From positions 1 to 64,000 of the forward strand of contig JBBFLE010000004.1 in the NCBI GenBank assembly GCA_037481695.1: a DNA stretch of 64,000 bases. The letters run 5' to 3'. Positions 25,000-34,785 of the stretch are shown piece by piece. A model generated the notes under the pieces. That model did no database searches. It saw only the letters and a list, made by a program, of their open reading frames with translations, and was not told the DNA's origin. The position numbers were made by a program, and so were the translations under genes. The stretch comes from a bacterium (GTDB lineage Bacteria > Desulfobacterota > Desulfocorpusculales > Desulfocorpusculum). Numbering within the stretch: position 1 is the stretch's first letter; the number at the start of each line of letters is the position of its first letter.

Positions 25000-26928
25000 C
25001 TAGGAAACCTTTGTGCCGGAAGGGACATCTCCGTGTACGGTGAGGATCCTGGGGCCCGCCTCCCCCACTGCCGCAAGGAGCATGCCCTGGGAGACCTGCC
25101 CGAAGATGCGCGCGGGTTTCAGGTTGGCCACAACCACCACCATCTTGCCCCTTATTTCTTCAGGGGAATAATTGGAGGCAATGCCGGCCACCAAGACCCT
25201 TGTCTGACCTGCCATGTCCACAACCAGTTTGAGCAGCTTCTCCGAGCCCTTTAGCCTCTCGGCCTGGATCACCCTGGCCAGCCTAAGATCCACCCTTCTA
25301 AATTCATCCAGGGTTATCTCAGCAACAGGCTCCGGCTGCCCGGAACCTGCTTTTTGAGAGCCTTGGCCCCCTGCTTGCGCCAGGCCGGCCCTTTCCATGT
25401 CCACTCTTGGAAAAAGTGCCTTGGGCCTGCCCAAGCAGGTCCCTGGCTCAAGCAGGCCCCATTTTCCAAGCTCCAGAAGTTCCCCTTTTTTCCCAGGGGC
25501 TGGAAGCCCCAGCTGGGAAGCCATCTGCTGCGAGGCTGCTGGCATCACGGGCCAAAGCACAAGGGAAATCAACCTGTTGACCTCCATTACATAGTACAGG
25601 ACGCTCTGCAATCTTTCCCTTCTTGAGGGATCCTTGGCCAGACGAAAGGGTTCTGTTCTGTCTATGTACCTGTTGGCCAGCCCTATGAGCTCCCACACAG
25701 CCATGAGAGCCCGGTGAGTCCCCAGTTGAGCCATTTCCCTCTGGTAAGTCCCCAGCATCTCCTGGGCCTTGAGGCGCAGCTCTGCATCCAGGCTCTCCTC
25801 TGTATGGGGCCTTGGGACTCTTGCATCACAGTACCGACCTGCCATGCTCAAGGTGCGCTGAAGCAGGTTGCCCAGATCATTGGCCAGATCTGCGTTTAGT
25901 CTCTGCACCAGGGCCACTTCGCTGAAGTTGGCATCCAGGCCAAAGGCCATTTCCCTGAGCAGGAAATACCTGAAGGCGTCCACCCCGTACTTTTCTACCA
26001 GATCCAGAGGCTTTACCACATTTCCCAGGCTCTTGGACATCTTGGAGGCCTCCACATTCCAGTAACCGTGCACGTTGAGGCTGCTGTAAGGTGGCAAACC
26101 CGCAGCCTTGAGCATGGTGGGCCAGTAGATGCCGTGTGGCTTCAGGATATCCTTGGCTATGAGGTGCTGGGCATAGGGCCAAAGCCCGGAGAAACGCTCG
26201 TGGTCCGGATAGCCCAGGGCACTCACATAGTTGATGAGGGCATCGAACCACACATAGGTCACGAAATTGGGATCAAATGGCAGGGGAATTCCCCAATCCA
26301 GCCTTGCTCTGGGTCTGGATATGCAAAGGTCCTCCAGAGGCTCCCTCAGCATGGAGAGTGCCTCGTTCCTGTATCTCTCGGGTCTTATGAAATCTGGGTT
26401 CTCTTGAATATGTGTCTTGAGCCAGTCCTGGTAACGGCTCATTCTGAAGAAGTAGTTCTCCTCCGCCCTCTTCTCGGGCTGTACCCTGTGCTGGGGGCAA
26501 AGCCCATCTTCCAGCTCCTTTTCCGTGTAAAACCTCTCGCAACCCGTGCAATAAAGACCTTCATACCTTCCGAAATAGATGTCCCCGTTTTCGTAAACCC
26601 TCTGGAGTATGCTCTGTACCACCTTCACATGGCGCGGCTCTGTGGTGCGGATGAAGCAATCAGGCTCACAGTGAAGCCTGGGCCAGAGCTGCCTGAATGA
26701 CTCGCTCACCCTGTCCACGTATTGCTTTGGATCCATGCCATGATCCTTGGCCGCCTGCAGCACCTTGTCCCCATGCTCATCGGTGCCAGTGACAAAGAAG
26801 GTCTCATAGCCCATGAGGTGATGGAAACGCCTCATCACATCAGCCAGGATCGTTGTGTACGCATGGCCCAGATGAGGCTCGGCATTTACGTAATAGATGG
26901 GCGTTGTAATGTAGAATTTCTTTTCCAT
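25000..26928 (-). CDS. metG: Methionyl-tRNA synthetase
   Basis: 642 aa. Class I signature PHLGHAYTT (HIGH) and KMSKSLGN (KMSKS), with a zinc knuckle CTGCERFY...CPQH. After the anticodon-binding helices there is a low-complexity linker and a C-terminal EMAP/Trbp111-type tRNA-binding domain (VDLRLARVIQAERLKGSEKLL). It charges tRNA-Met in the cytoplasm. The order holB-ricT-metG is common in many bacteria. Confidence 0.95.
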   Translation of the reverse strand: MEKKFYITTPIYYVNAEPHLGHAYTTILADVMRRFHHLMGYETFFVTGTDEHGDKVLQAAKDHGMDPKQYVDRVSESFRQLWPRLHCEPDCFIRTTEPRHVKVVQSILQRVYENGDIYFGRYEGLYCTGCERFYTEKELEDGLCPQHRVQPEKRAEENYFFRMSRYQDWLKTHIQENPDFIRPERYRNEALSMLREPLEDLCISRPRARLDWGIPLPFDPNFVTYVWFDALINYVSALGYPDHERFSGLWPYAQHLIAKDILKPHGIYWPTMLKAAGLPPYSSLNVHGYWNVEASKMSKSLGNVVKPLDLVEKYGVDAFRYFLLREMAFGLDANFSEVALVQRLNADLANDLGNLLQRTLSMAGRYCDARVPRPHTEESLDAELRLKAQEMLGTYQREMAQLGTHRALMAVWELIGLANRYIDRTEPFRLAKDPSRRERLQSVLYYVMEVNRLISLVLWPVMPAASQQMASQLGLPAPGKKGELLELGKWGLLEPGTCLGRPKALFPRVDMERAGLAQAGGQGSQKAGSGQPEPVAEITLDEFRRVDLRLARVIQAERLKGSEKLLKLVVDMAGQTRVLVAGIASNYSPEEIRGKMVVVVANLKPARIFGQVSQGMLLAAVGEAGPRILTVHGDVPSGTKVS

Positions 26929-27096
26929 GACCCATGTACCTCAGTTTATTTCAGTTCCCGGCTCTCAGGCCCTTATCATCCACCAGGCAGTAAAAAAGCC
27001 AGCCCACAGAAGCCCTAAAGTCCGGTGAAGCTCTGTTTCCCAAAGGCCGGGCAATGAATCCTCCAGAGAATCAGGCCCCAAGAGCTTCAATGCATC

Positions 27097-27918
27097 TCAT
27101 GTTTCCTCGGGTTTGGAAGGTAGAACCTCCAGGATCTCCCCCAGCTCCACTTCCAGCTCCTGCCCCTGAGAGTTCTCTATGACCAGCTTATCCGTCAACA
27201 CATTGACGCGCTTTACCTTTCCGGGCCCTTTAGAGGTATTGACCCACTTGCGCACCGGGGGAAACCTTCTCTTGAGTTCCTGATACATCTTGTGCTCGTA
27301 GGCCAGGCAGCACATGAGCCTGCCGCAAACTCCCGAGAGCTTCAGGGGATTCAAGGAGAGGTTCTGGTCCTTGGCCATGCGCACAGATACTGGCTCGAAT
27401 TCCTGCAGAAAAGAGGCGCAGCAAAGTTCCCTTCCACAGCTTCCAAGCCCGCCCAGCATCTTGGCCTCGTTTCTTACACCAATCTGTCTCATCTCCACCC
27501 TGGATTTGAATCTCCTGGCCAGCTCCTTGACCAGTTTTCTGAAATCCACCCTGTTTTCGGCTGTGAAATAGAAAATTATCTTGCTCCCGTCGAAAAGCGG
27601 CTCCACCTCCACCAGCTTCATGGGTAACTGGAATTCCTTTATGAGGTTCAAACATTCCTGTCTGGCCCTTTGCTTTTGTTCCTTGAGCCTTTGGGCCTGC
27701 TCCAGGTCAGCCTTGTCAGCCCTTCGCAAAACCTTCTTCAAGGCGGCTGTGTTGCCTTCCTGTTGATCCAGCTCCCAGGGCTCCACCGCTACCCATCCCA
27801 GGGCTGGGCCCTGTTCGGTCTCCACGATCACCCATTCCTGCAGGGGACACTCAAGCTCCCCACACTCGAAAACATATATCTTGCCGTTTTCCCTGAATCT
27901 GACACCCAAGACCCTCAT
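27097..27918 (-). CDS. ricT: PSP1-domain protein RicT (YaaT)
   Basis: 273 aa. LGVRFRENGKIYVFECGEL opens the PSP1 domain. The conserved Cys set LGSCGRELCCASFL and KLSGVCGRLMCCLAYEH matches RicT/YaaT, a subunit of the Fe-S-containing RicAFT complex that influences mRNA processing and phosphorelay in Bacillus; the role in proteobacteria is less clear. It starts 7 bp after holB, as in many genomes. Confidence 0.9.
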   Translation of the reverse strand: MRVLGVRFRENGKIYVFECGELECPLQEWVIVETEQGPALGWVAVEPWELDQQEGNTAALKKVLRRADKADLEQAQRLKEQKQRARQECLNLIKEFQLPMKLVEVEPLFDGSKIIFYFTAENRVDFRKLVKELARRFKSRVEMRQIGVRNEAKMLGGLGSCGRELCCASFLQEFEPVSVRMAKDQNLSLNPLKLSGVCGRLMCCLAYEHKMYQELKRRFPPVRKWVNTSKGPGKVKRVNVLTDKLVIENSQGQELEVELGEILEVLPSKPEET

Positions 27919-27925
27919 GAATCTT

Positions 27926-28930
27926 TTACCCTACTTTCCGGGTTGCGCCTGGCTCTGGAAGCAGCTGCCCTGCCCTTGCCTTGATCCCAGCCAGCAGATT
28001 CTCCAGCAAGAGCTGGGGGTTGATGTTTCGCTCCAGGGCCTCCAGGGCCCTCCCGCTCATTTCCCAAACCTCCAGGAGCCACTTGCGCCGCCCCAGGGAA
28101 TAAGATCTCTTGGAAATGTTCTCATCTGTATCTTCTGCACCCAGCTCTTCCAGGAGCATCTCCCTTGTGGTTGACCTCATGGCCTCCAACCTGGCCGAGG
28201 CCTCCTGGCGACTCAAGGCCCACATCTTGGCCTTCTCCAGCAGTTCCACAAGGCCCAGCCCCTGGATGGAGTAAAGAAGCTCCCTGGCCTCATTTCTCAG
28301 GAGTTCCACATCCTCCTTTTCAAGAAGCAAGGCCCTTCCTATGCTGCCCTGGGCCGCCCGAGCTGCCTGGGCCGCCCTTTGAGGCTCCCATCCCAGCCGT
28401 TGGATCAAATAAGCCGACACAGTTGCTTCAGGCAGGGGAGCAAACCTTAATTTCTGGCAGCGTGACACCACAGTGGGCAGCAGGGATTGCTCTGAGACGG
28501 CCAGAAGCACCATGACGGTGTCAGCAGGCGGCTCTTCCAAGAGCTTGAGAAGGGCATTGCCTGCCTGGAGAGTCAGATCCTGGGCATCCTGGAGAATCGC
28601 TACCCTGTGAACCCCTTCCAGGGGCCTATACATGAGCCTGCGCTGAAGCTCTCTGACCTGTTCCACCAAGATCTGTTTACCCTGGCGCTCCAACCATATG
28701 ACATCAGGATGCGTCCCGTCCCTTACCTTCCTGCAGGCAATACAATGCTCACAGGCCTCCTGGCTGCGGGATACGCACTGAATGGCTTTGGCAAACTCCC
28801 GGGCTGTGGTGCTCTTGCCAACTCCCTGGGGCCCCACGAAAAGATAGGCATGGGCCAGCCGAGAGGCCCCCAGAGCCTTTTTCAAGACAGCTATTATTCT
28901 TTGGTGACCCACTATGTCAGAAAAAGACAA
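27926..28930 (-). CDS. holB: DNA polymerase III, delta-prime subunit
   Basis: 334 aa. SDIVGHQRIIAVLKKAL and the P-loop VGPQGVGKST start an AAA+ clamp-loader domain; CEHCIACRKVRDGTHPD is the zinc module typical of DnaX/HolB proteins; NALLKLLEEPP is the conserved sensor region. It helps load the beta clamp at replication forks. It follows tmk by 3 bp. Confidence 0.9.
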   Translation of the reverse strand: MSFSDIVGHQRIIAVLKKALGASRLAHAYLFVGPQGVGKSTTAREFAKAIQCVSRSQEACEHCIACRKVRDGTHPDVIWLERQGKQILVEQVRELQRRLMYRPLEGVHRVAILQDAQDLTLQAGNALLKLLEEPPADTVMVLLAVSEQSLLPTVVSRCQKLRFAPLPEATVSAYLIQRLGWEPQRAAQAARAAQGSIGRALLLEKEDVELLRNEARELLYSIQGLGLVELLEKAKMWALSRQEASARLEAMRSTTREMLLEELGAEDTDENISKRSYSLGRRKWLLEVWEMSGRALEALERNINPQLLLENLLAGIKARAGQLLPEPGATRKVG

Positions 28931-28933
28931 GTT

Positions 28934-29623
28934 TCAAACCCCCAGGTGTTTCATGACCTGATCAGAAACCGCCCTTGCCACCACCTCGGCAGGGGCAGAG
29001 GCATCCAGCACCTTTATCCTCTCGGGATCTTCCCTGGCCAGCTCCAGATATCCCTGCCTCACCCTTTGGTGAAAAGACCTCTCCTCCTGTTCAAATCTCC
29101 CCTCACTCAAGAACTTCCCCTCTGCAGCCAATCTCTTGCGGGAGCGCTCCAGGCCCATTTCCACGGGACAGTCCAGCAATATGGTAAGGCCCGGTTGCAT
29201 TCCACCTGAGGCCAGGCAACTGACTTCCCTGACCAGGCTCAGATCCAAGCCCCTACCATAGCCCTGGTAAGCCAAGGTGGCGTCCGTGAATCTGTCGCAC
29301 AGGACCACCTCGCCCATTTCCAGGGCAGGCCCGATCACCTCGGTCACGTGCTGGGCCCGGCAGGCCGCTATCAAGAAGAGCTCTGTCATGGGTGCCATGC
29401 CCTTGCCCTGGGAGCCCAGAATTATGGAGCGCAGGAGATCACCCACAGGAGTCCCCCCGGGTTCTCTAGTGACCCTGACCCTGATCCCCCTCCCCCTCAA
29501 ATCCTGGGCCAGCAAGGCCAGTTGGCTGGTCTTGCCGCTTCCCTCTATGCCCTCGAAGGTAATGAAGCCCTTCTTACCATCCTGGTGCCGGCTCTCTATG
29601 ACCGCCCTCCTCTGCTCTTCCAA
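28934..29623 (-). CDS. tmk: Thymidylate kinase
   Basis: 229 aa. P-loop FEGIEGSGKTSQ, TREPGGTPVG, and the DRFTDATLAYQGYGRG substrate loop are all present. It phosphorylates dTMP to dTDP. The only usable in-frame start before the P-loop is TTG at 29623, overlapping ribD by about 50 bp and without a clear Shine-Dalgarno, so translation may depend on ribD. Confidence 0.9.
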   Translation of the reverse strand: MEEQRRAVIESRHQDGKKGFITFEGIEGSGKTSQLALLAQDLRGRGIRVRVTREPGGTPVGDLLRSIILGSQGKGMAPMTELFLIAACRAQHVTEVIGPALEMGEVVLCDRFTDATLAYQGYGRGLDLSLVREVSCLASGGMQPGLTILLDCPVEMGLERSRKRLAAEGKFLSEGRFEQEERSFHQRVRQGYLELAREDPERIKVLDASAPAEVVARAVSDQVMKHLGV

Positions 29624-30737
29624 AGGCCCCGAGGCCAGATTTATTTTCCCTGGGCAAGAAAGCCTCCAGAGCCAGATCTGGCCCGAGTCGCCTTATGCGC
29701 CAATTCAAGAGGGGAACAGCCTGAGAAACTCTTTCCAGACCCAGGTCCCCCACCGCCCCCACTCCCTCGCCCAAGAGCATGGGCGCCACGAAGCAAACCA
29801 CCCTCTGCGCCACTGCAGCCCTCAAGAAGGAGGTGATGGTGTACCCTCCTCCTTCCACCAAGATGGAGGAGATCCCCTCTTGGGAAAGCTCCTTGAGCAT
29901 TTGATTGAGTTCCACTCCCCCCTGGGGATGCCTGGAGCAAATAAGCAGGCGGGCGCCTCTTTTCTCCAGAGCCGAGGCCTTGTTTTGATCCACAGGCTGG
30001 CTGCAGACCACCCAACAGGCTCTGTCTTTAGACCCTTTGTCCAGGACCTTTGCATCCAGGGGGATATTCAAATCCGAGGCCAGGATCACCCTCAGAGGAT
30101 CACGGCCTCTTACGTGTCTTACGGTGAGACTGGGATTGTCTTTGCGCACGGTTCCAGCTCCCACCAGCACAGCATCATGCTCTGCTCTCAAAGCATGGGC
30201 CATTTTTCTGGAGGCTTCAGAGGATATCCAGCGGGAGTCCCCAGCTCTTGTGGCTATGCGCCCGTCCAGGGACTGCGCCCACTTGAGGGTCACCCATGGG
30301 AGGGAATTTTCCATCCAGTGGAAGAACACGCGATTGAGTTCCCTGCAACGCTCCTCCAGGACCCCCACCGTGACCTCCACCCCATGTTTGCGAAGCTCTT
30401 CAACCCCCTTTCCTCGAACCAGGGGATTGGGATCCATGACACCCACCACCACCCGCCTGACCCCTGCCTGCACTATCCTCTGGGTACAGGGTGGGGTTTT
30501 CCCATGGTGACAACAAGGCTCCAGGTTCACGTATAGGACAGCATCCTTGGGGCAGCGCTCAAAGCCTCTGAGGGCCTCGACCTCCGCGTGCGCCCCTCCG
30601 AAACGCCTGTGATATCCTTGAGCTATGATCCTTCCCCCACTGACCAACACAGCTCCCACCATGGGATTGGGGCTCACCCATCTTCGGCCTCTGGCTGCAA
30701 GGGCCAGGGCTCGGCTCATGAAAGACTCACTCTCCAT
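29574..30737 (-). CDS. ribD: Bifunctional riboflavin deaminase/reductase RibD
   Basis: 387 aa from the ATG at 30737 (GTGGAAG just upstream). Deaminase domain: GAHAEVEAL and PCCHHGKTPPC zinc ligands. Reductase domain: WVTLKWAQSLDGRIA, GAGTVRKDNPSL, ILVEGGG. It catalyses two early steps of riboflavin synthesis. It is the first gene of the ribD-tmk-holB-ricT run; no other rib genes are nearby. The C-terminal tail beyond FLPREN is Gly-rich and not part of the fold. Confidence 0.92.
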   Translation of the reverse strand: MESESFMSRALALAARGRRWVSPNPMVGAVLVSGGRIIAQGYHRRFGGAHAEVEALRGFERCPKDAVLYVNLEPCCHHGKTPPCTQRIVQAGVRRVVVGVMDPNPLVRGKGVEELRKHGVEVTVGVLEERCRELNRVFFHWMENSLPWVTLKWAQSLDGRIATRAGDSRWISSEASRKMAHALRAEHDAVLVGAGTVRKDNPSLTVRHVRGRDPLRVILASDLNIPLDAKVLDKGSKDRACWVVCSQPVDQNKASALEKRGARLLICSRHPQGGVELNQMLKELSQEGISSILVEGGGYTITSFLRAAVAQRVVCFVAPMLLGEGVGAVGDLGLERVSQAVPLLNWRIRRLGPDLALEAFLPRENKSGLGAFGRAEEGGHREPAPGW

Positions 30738-30802
30738 GCTCTTCCACCCGGGACTTGGGGCCAGCCTGCACTTTTGAGCCAAAAAACACAAAGGGCCAAC
30801 TC

Positions 30803-30831
30803 ATTATAGAGAAGCCTACACCATTTACCAA
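30803..30831 (-). promoter_or_regulatory. Sigma-70-type promoter for the ribD operon
   Basis: On the minus strand TTGGTA (30831-30826), 17 bases, then a perfect TATAAT (30808-30803). The predicted transcript start is near 30796, giving a ~60-nt leader before ribD, too short for an FMN riboswitch. Confidence 0.6.
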
Positions 30832-31012
30832 GGCCAAGGGGTTTGAGTAACTCCAGGCAGCAAAGGGGTTACTCGCCCTGCCCGGGTCAACTGATCAGAA
30901 AGCTGATGGCCTGGTTTGAACATGAGAACTACTGATTGTAACATGGGTTTTGGGGGCTAGGTTCCTGCTTGAAGTTTTCATTCAAGGCTTGAGGGTTCAG
31001 GAGATCTCTTCC

Positions 31013-32023
31013 ATGGAGCTTTCCATAGGTGCTTTGAGGCTGGCAAATCCTCTTGTTTTGGCTCCCATGACCAGCTTCACGGATCATCCCTTCAGGGAGA
31101 TCTGCGCCAGCATGGGGGCAGGCCTTCTGGTCACCGAGATGCTAAGCGCCGAGGGCCTTGTGCGGGCAAAAAAGCCCGGCAGGGACCTCCTGCCACCATC
31201 CAAGCGCCATGGGCCTGTGGCTGTTCAGCTCTTCGGAGGCTTTCCAAATCTCCTGGCCGAGGCTGCCCGCATCTGCCAGGAAGAAGGGGCCGACCTGGTG
31301 GATTTGAATATGGGCTGTCCGGTTCCCAAGGTGGTTCGAAGGGGGGCTGGAGCAGCCTTGCTCAAAGACCTGCCCCTGGCAGCCCGCATTCTGCGGGCCA
31401 TGCGCAAGAAGCTGAGCATCCCCCTTACGGTGAAGATCCGATCAGGCTGGACATCTCAAGAAAACGTGGTCTTAGAGATGAGAAGGATTGCCTGGGACTG
31501 CGGTGTGGATGCCATGACACTGCACCCAAGGGCCAGATCCGAAACTTATGCCCAACCGGCCAGATGGGAACTGCTGCGAGCTCTGGCGGAAAACTCTCCC
31601 ATTCCAGTGATAGGCAATGGCGATGTACGCATTGCACAGGACGCCTTGCACATGCTCAAAGCCACGGGTTGTCAAGGCGTCATGATAGGCAGGGGGGCCA
31701 TTGGAAATCCCTGGATCTTTAGGCAGGCACTGGGGCTTTTGGCCTCAGAGCCTTGCTTGCCCGGGCCGGACAGTGAAGAGATCTGGAGGGTCTTAAAGAT
31801 GCATCTTGAAAAGATTCTGGAGCACTACGGTCCCCAAAGGGCACTGGCCCCTGCCAAGCTTCACGCCTCCAAATATATCAGAGGCCTGGAAGGAAGCGCC
31901 TTTGTGCGTTGGAGATTAAGTGGCAGCCGCGAGCTGGGGGAACTGGAGCAGATCCTGGAAGGTTTCCTGACGCAGAAACACCATGGCAGAGGGGGGATTT
32001 CAGAGGGTTTCAACCTGGCATGA
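31013..32023 (+). CDS. dusB: tRNA-dihydrouridine synthase, DusB-like
   Basis: 336 aa. The ATG at 31013 follows CAGGAG at good spacing. LAPMTSFTDHPFREIC (FMN phosphate region), DLNMGCPVPKVVRRGAGAALL with the catalytic Cys, KIRSGW and GNGDVRIAQDAL are the Dus signatures. It reduces uridine to dihydrouridine in the tRNA D-loop using FMN and NADPH. It is transcribed away from ribD. Confidence 0.92.
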   Translation: MELSIGALRLANPLVLAPMTSFTDHPFREICASMGAGLLVTEMLSAEGLVRAKKPGRDLLPPSKRHGPVAVQLFGGFPNLLAEAARICQEEGADLVDLNMGCPVPKVVRRGAGAALLKDLPLAARILRAMRKKLSIPLTVKIRSGWTSQENVVLEMRRIAWDCGVDAMTLHPRARSETYAQPARWELLRALAENSPIPVIGNGDVRIAQDALHMLKATGCQGVMIGRGAIGNPWIFRQALGLLASEPCLPGPDSEEIWRVLKMHLEKILEHYGPQRALAPAKLHASKYIRGLEGSAFVRWRLSGSRELGELEQILEGFLTQKHHGRGGISEGFNLA

Positions 32024-32073
32024 ATCCCTTGGGAGCAAGCTCTTTAGCCGTGGATCTGCTCCCCATTGTTTTC

Positions 32074-32101
32074 TTGACATTACAAAGGGTTCTTCTATAA
32101 T
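32074..32101 (+). promoter_or_regulatory. Strong sigma-70-type promoter for zapB-zapA
   Basis: TTGACA (32074-32079), 16 bases, TATAAT (32096-32101): both boxes match the consensus perfectly. It lies just after dus and before the zap genes. Confidence 0.8.
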
Positions 32102-32167
32102 AATTTCAAGTTATCCTTGAAGAGTTCCAGTGTGCGTGTGCGTATGCTCAAGGGGACGGACGCGGCC

Positions 32168-32389
32168 ATGGACTTGGGGGAAATGAAGCTCCTGCGGGAA
32201 AGAATCCAGGCCTTGATCCGATCCAACGATGAATTGCGCAAAGAAAAGCAGAATATGGCAGAGTCCCTTAGGCTTCGCGAAAAACAGCTCCTGGAGTTGA
32301 GGCAAAAGTGCGATCTCTATGAGAGAACTCGCAAGGAGGCCTACCAGCGCATAACTGCCATCATAGAGAAGATAGAGGCCATAACATGA
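32168..32389 (+). CDS. ZapB-like cell-division coiled-coil protein
   Basis: About 73 aa, a single coiled coil (LLRERIQALIRSNDELRKEKQ then MAESLRLREKQLLELRQK), ending KIEAIT. ZapB-type proteins bridge ZapA/FtsZ at the division site. The stop overlaps the zapA start (ATGA), which strongly links the two. The start could also be the ATG eight codons upstream; neither has an ideal ribosome site. Confidence 0.7.
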   Translation: MDLGEMKLLRERIQALIRSNDELRKEKQNMAESLRLREKQLLELRQKCDLYERTRKEAYQRITAIIEKIEAIT

Positions 32390-32700
32390 AGCAGGACTCC
32401 TCTCTCAAGCGTGTTCCCATTGAAGTGCTGGGACATCAGTATTTTGTTAGAACCGACGGAGATGAGGAGCATGTGCGAAGGGTAGCCGATTACGTCAACA
32501 ACAAAAGCAGGGAGATAATGGAGGCCACACACACCATCAGCACAGTGGATCTTTTCATCAAGGTGGCCATAAACCTGGCTGACGAGCTCTTGCAGGAAAG
32601 ATCGGCCAGGGAGATGCTCAGAGAGCAGGTGGCCCAGGAAGTGCAGGATTTGATAAGGGGAATAGACTTGCACTTAAAGGAGGTCTCGGAAAAACCATGA
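32386..32700 (+). CDS. zapA: Cell division protein ZapA
   Basis: 104 aa. VPIEVLGHQYFVRTDGDEEHV is the ZapA beta-hairpin head; VADYVNNKSREIM and LFIKVAINLADELLQER are the following helix and coiled coil. It bundles FtsZ filaments at mid-cell. Translational overlap with the ZapB-like gene. Confidence 0.9.
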   Translation: MKQDSSLKRVPIEVLGHQYFVRTDGDEEHVRRVADYVNNKSREIMEATHTISTVDLFIKVAINLADELLQERSAREMLREQVAQEVQDLIRGIDLHLKEVSEKP

Positions 32701-32770
32701 GGCATGAAACAGGGCCCGTTTCAGCACTCCTCGCGGGCCCGGCCCCTGACCCAAGATGAGGGCAAGCCTC

Positions 32771-32798
32771 TTGGCAGGAGGAGTTGACAAAATATACA
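32771..32798 (+). promoter_or_regulatory. Promoter for the RNA candidate between zapA and rny
   Basis: TTGGCA (32771-32776), 16 bases, TATACA (32793-32798). An overlapping TTGACA at 32784 has no good -10 partner. A start near 32805 would begin with GGGAG. Confidence 0.45.
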
Positions 32799-32804
32799 GG
32801 TGTG

Positions 32805-32980
32805 GGAGAAAGGTCTGGAGTGTAAGTTCCCTGCCGGGTCATAATTCAGTGGCCCGAGAGGGCAGCTAGGTTGTAAAGGGCGTATGGGCAAGAGGCTTAG
32901 CAGCCTTTGGCCCTCGACCCTGGAAGATATGTTGGATCCAAGAGCAAGCATGGAATAGTCGCATGGGGCAAGGCCTTTTA
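32805..32980 (+). ncRNA. Candidate structured RNA (6S RNA position)
   Basis: A 475-bp gap lies between zapA and rny, the spot where 6S RNA (ssrS) is found in many proteobacteria. The sequence folds well by eye: GGGC-AA-GAGGCT-TAGC-AGCCTT-TG-GCCC is a long hairpin, GCCC-GAGA-GGGC has a GNRA loop, and CCGGGTC can pair with GACCC(T)GG further on. No open frame is credible here. I could not match the 6S consensus in detail, and the ends are guesses. Confidence 0.35.
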
Positions 32981-33175
32981 AGAAAATGGAGATCCATGGA
33001 ACCCCTTGGGGGTCTCCTTGAGAGCTGAGGCCTTTTCACCGAGGCGATAGTCAAGCCGCCCCTGCTCCTTTCCTTCTGTTTTGCACTCCGCCTACTCTCC
33101 CCTGCCATAATATACCGTCCTCTGGCACGAGCTTAGGGTTTTGCTAAGGGGACCTGGATCGGGAGGTAGGGCATC

Positions 33176-34744
33176 GTGTTCATATCCACACATTGGCTCA
33201 TGGTGGTGGCCTTGGCTGTTTTGGCCCTGGCCGCAGCAGTGGGTTACCTTGTCTTCAGGCTGCTGAACGCCAAGAGAGCTTCTGGCTCTGCCGAGGCCGC
33301 GTATCAAGCCCAGGAGGAGGCCAGGCGCGAGGCAGAATCTCTGCTCAAGGAGGCCAGGCTCCAAGCCAAAGAAATCCTTTATCAGTCCAAACAGGAATTT
33401 GAACGGGAGAGCAAAGAGCGAAGGGCAGAGCTTCAAAAACTGGAACAGAGGCTTCTTCAGAAAGAGGAGAACCTGGACAGAAAGGTAGAGCTTCTGGACC
33501 AGAAAGAGATGAACCTGGCCCGAAGGGAAAAGGCCCTGCTCCAGGCCGAAAGGGTTCAGGAAGAAAAGTCACAGGAGCTGGAAAAATTGCTGGCAGAGCA
33601 CAGGAGCCGCCTGGAGCGTCTGGCAGGCATGACCGCCGAACAGGCAAAAGAGGAACTCATCCAGAGCATAGAGGCAGATGCCAAGGAAAGGGCGGCAAGA
33701 TTTCTCAAGCGGCTGGAGGAGGAGACCAGGGCGGCTGCGGACAAGAAGGCCAAGGAGATCATATCCCTGGCCATACAAAGATGCGCTTCGGAATATGTAA
33801 GTGAGAAGACGGTTTCTGTGGTGGCCCTTCCCAACGACGAGATGAAAGGCCGCATAATAGGCAGAGAGGGAAGGAACATCAGGGCCTTGGAAGCAGCCAC
33901 GGGCATAGACCTCATAATAGATGACACCCCCGAGGCGGTGATCCTTTCGGGGTACAATCCGGTCAGGCGGGAGGTGGCCAGGCTCTCACTGGAAAGGCTC
34001 ATCAGCGATGGCCGCATCCATCCGGCCAGGATCGAAGAGGTGGTGGAGAAGGTCAAACAAGAAATAGAGGTGACCATAAGGGAAGCCGGAGAGCAGGCGG
34101 CTTTTGATGTGGGGGTCCACGGCATTCACCCCGAGTTGATAAGGATGCTGGGGGTGCTCAAGTTCCGAACCAGCTTTGCCCAAAACGTGCTCCAGCATTC
34201 CCTGGAAGTGGCATTTCTTTGCGGGATAATGGCCGCTGAGCTGGGCCTGAGCGTGCGCCAGGCCAAGCGGGCAGGGCTTCTCCATGACATAGGCAAGGCT
34301 GTGGACCATGAGGTGGAGGGCTCCCATGCTGCCATTGGTGCAGAGCAGGCCAAGCGCTACGGGGAGTCCCCCAGGATAGTCAATGCCATAGCAGCCCACC
34401 ACGACGAGGAGCCTCCTCAGAGCAGCCTGGCGGTTCTGGTTCAGGCCGCCGATGCCCTCTCGGCTGCCAGACCAGGGGCCAGGAAAGAGATGCTGGAAAG
34501 CTATGTGAAACGTCTGGAGGAGCTGGAACGCATAGCCAACTCCTTCCCTGGGGTGAGCAAGTCTTACGCCATCCAGGCAGGCAGGGAGGTGCGCATAGTT
34601 GTGGAAAGCGACAAGGTCACCGACGAGGGAATCTCCCTCTTGAGCTATGACATAGCCCGCAAGATAGAAAAGGAGCTCACATACCCAGGACAGGTGAAGG
34701 TCACAGTGATAAGGGAAACCAGGGCCGTGCAGTATGCCCGCTGA
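33176..34744 (+). CDS. rny: Ribonuclease Y
   Basis: 522 aa, the usual length. GTG start with GGGAGGT upstream. One N-terminal membrane span ([18 protein letters not shown]), a long Arg/Glu coiled coil (to ~200), a KH domain ([20 protein letters not shown]) and an HD domain ([30 protein letters not shown]). It makes initial endonucleolytic cuts in mRNA at the membrane. A strong hairpin follows the stop. Confidence 0.95.
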   Translation: MFISTHWLMVVALAVLALAAAVGYLVFRLLNAKRASGSAEAAYQAQEEARREAESLLKEARLQAKEILYQSKQEFERESKERRAELQKLEQRLLQKEENLDRKVELLDQKEMNLARREKALLQAERVQEEKSQELEKLLAEHRSRLERLAGMTAEQAKEELIQSIEADAKERAARFLKRLEEETRAAADKKAKEIISLAIQRCASEYVSEKTVSVVALPNDEMKGRIIGREGRNIRALEAATGIDLIIDDTPEAVILSGYNPVRREVARLSLERLISDGRIHPARIEEVVEKVKQEIEVTIREAGEQAAFDVGVHGIHPELIRMLGVLKFRTSFAQNVLQHSLEVAFLCGIMAAELGLSVRQAKRAGLLHDIGKAVDHEVEGSHAAIGAEQAKRYGESPRIVNAIAAHHDEEPPQSSLAVLVQAADALSAARPGARKEMLESYVKRLEELERIANSFPGVSKSYAIQAGREVRIVVESDKVTDEGISLLSYDIARKIEKELTYPGQVKVTVIRETRAVQYAR

Positions 34745-34748
34745 GCCT

Positions 34749-34785
34749 GGCCCGCATGATTCACCATAAATGAACAATGCGGGCC
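34749..34785 (+). terminator. Hairpin just after rny
   Basis: GGCCCGCAT and ATGCGGGCC form a perfect 9-bp stem 4 bp after the rny stop; TTCA/TGAA extends it inside. No U-tract follows, so it may be an mRNA-end stabiliser or factor-dependent terminator rather than an intrinsic one. Confidence 0.55.

Noticed and set aside
29277-30536. 419-codon plus-strand open frame
   Set aside because: Lies antisense to tmk and ribD, both of which have full motif sets; the frame has no family features and arises from GC-rich codon bias.
30738-31012. FMN riboswitch ahead of ribD
   Set aside because: The likely ribD transcript starts ~60 nt upstream, and no RFN element motifs are seen. A GAGTAAC/GTTACTC stem at 30845-30874 lies outside that leader.
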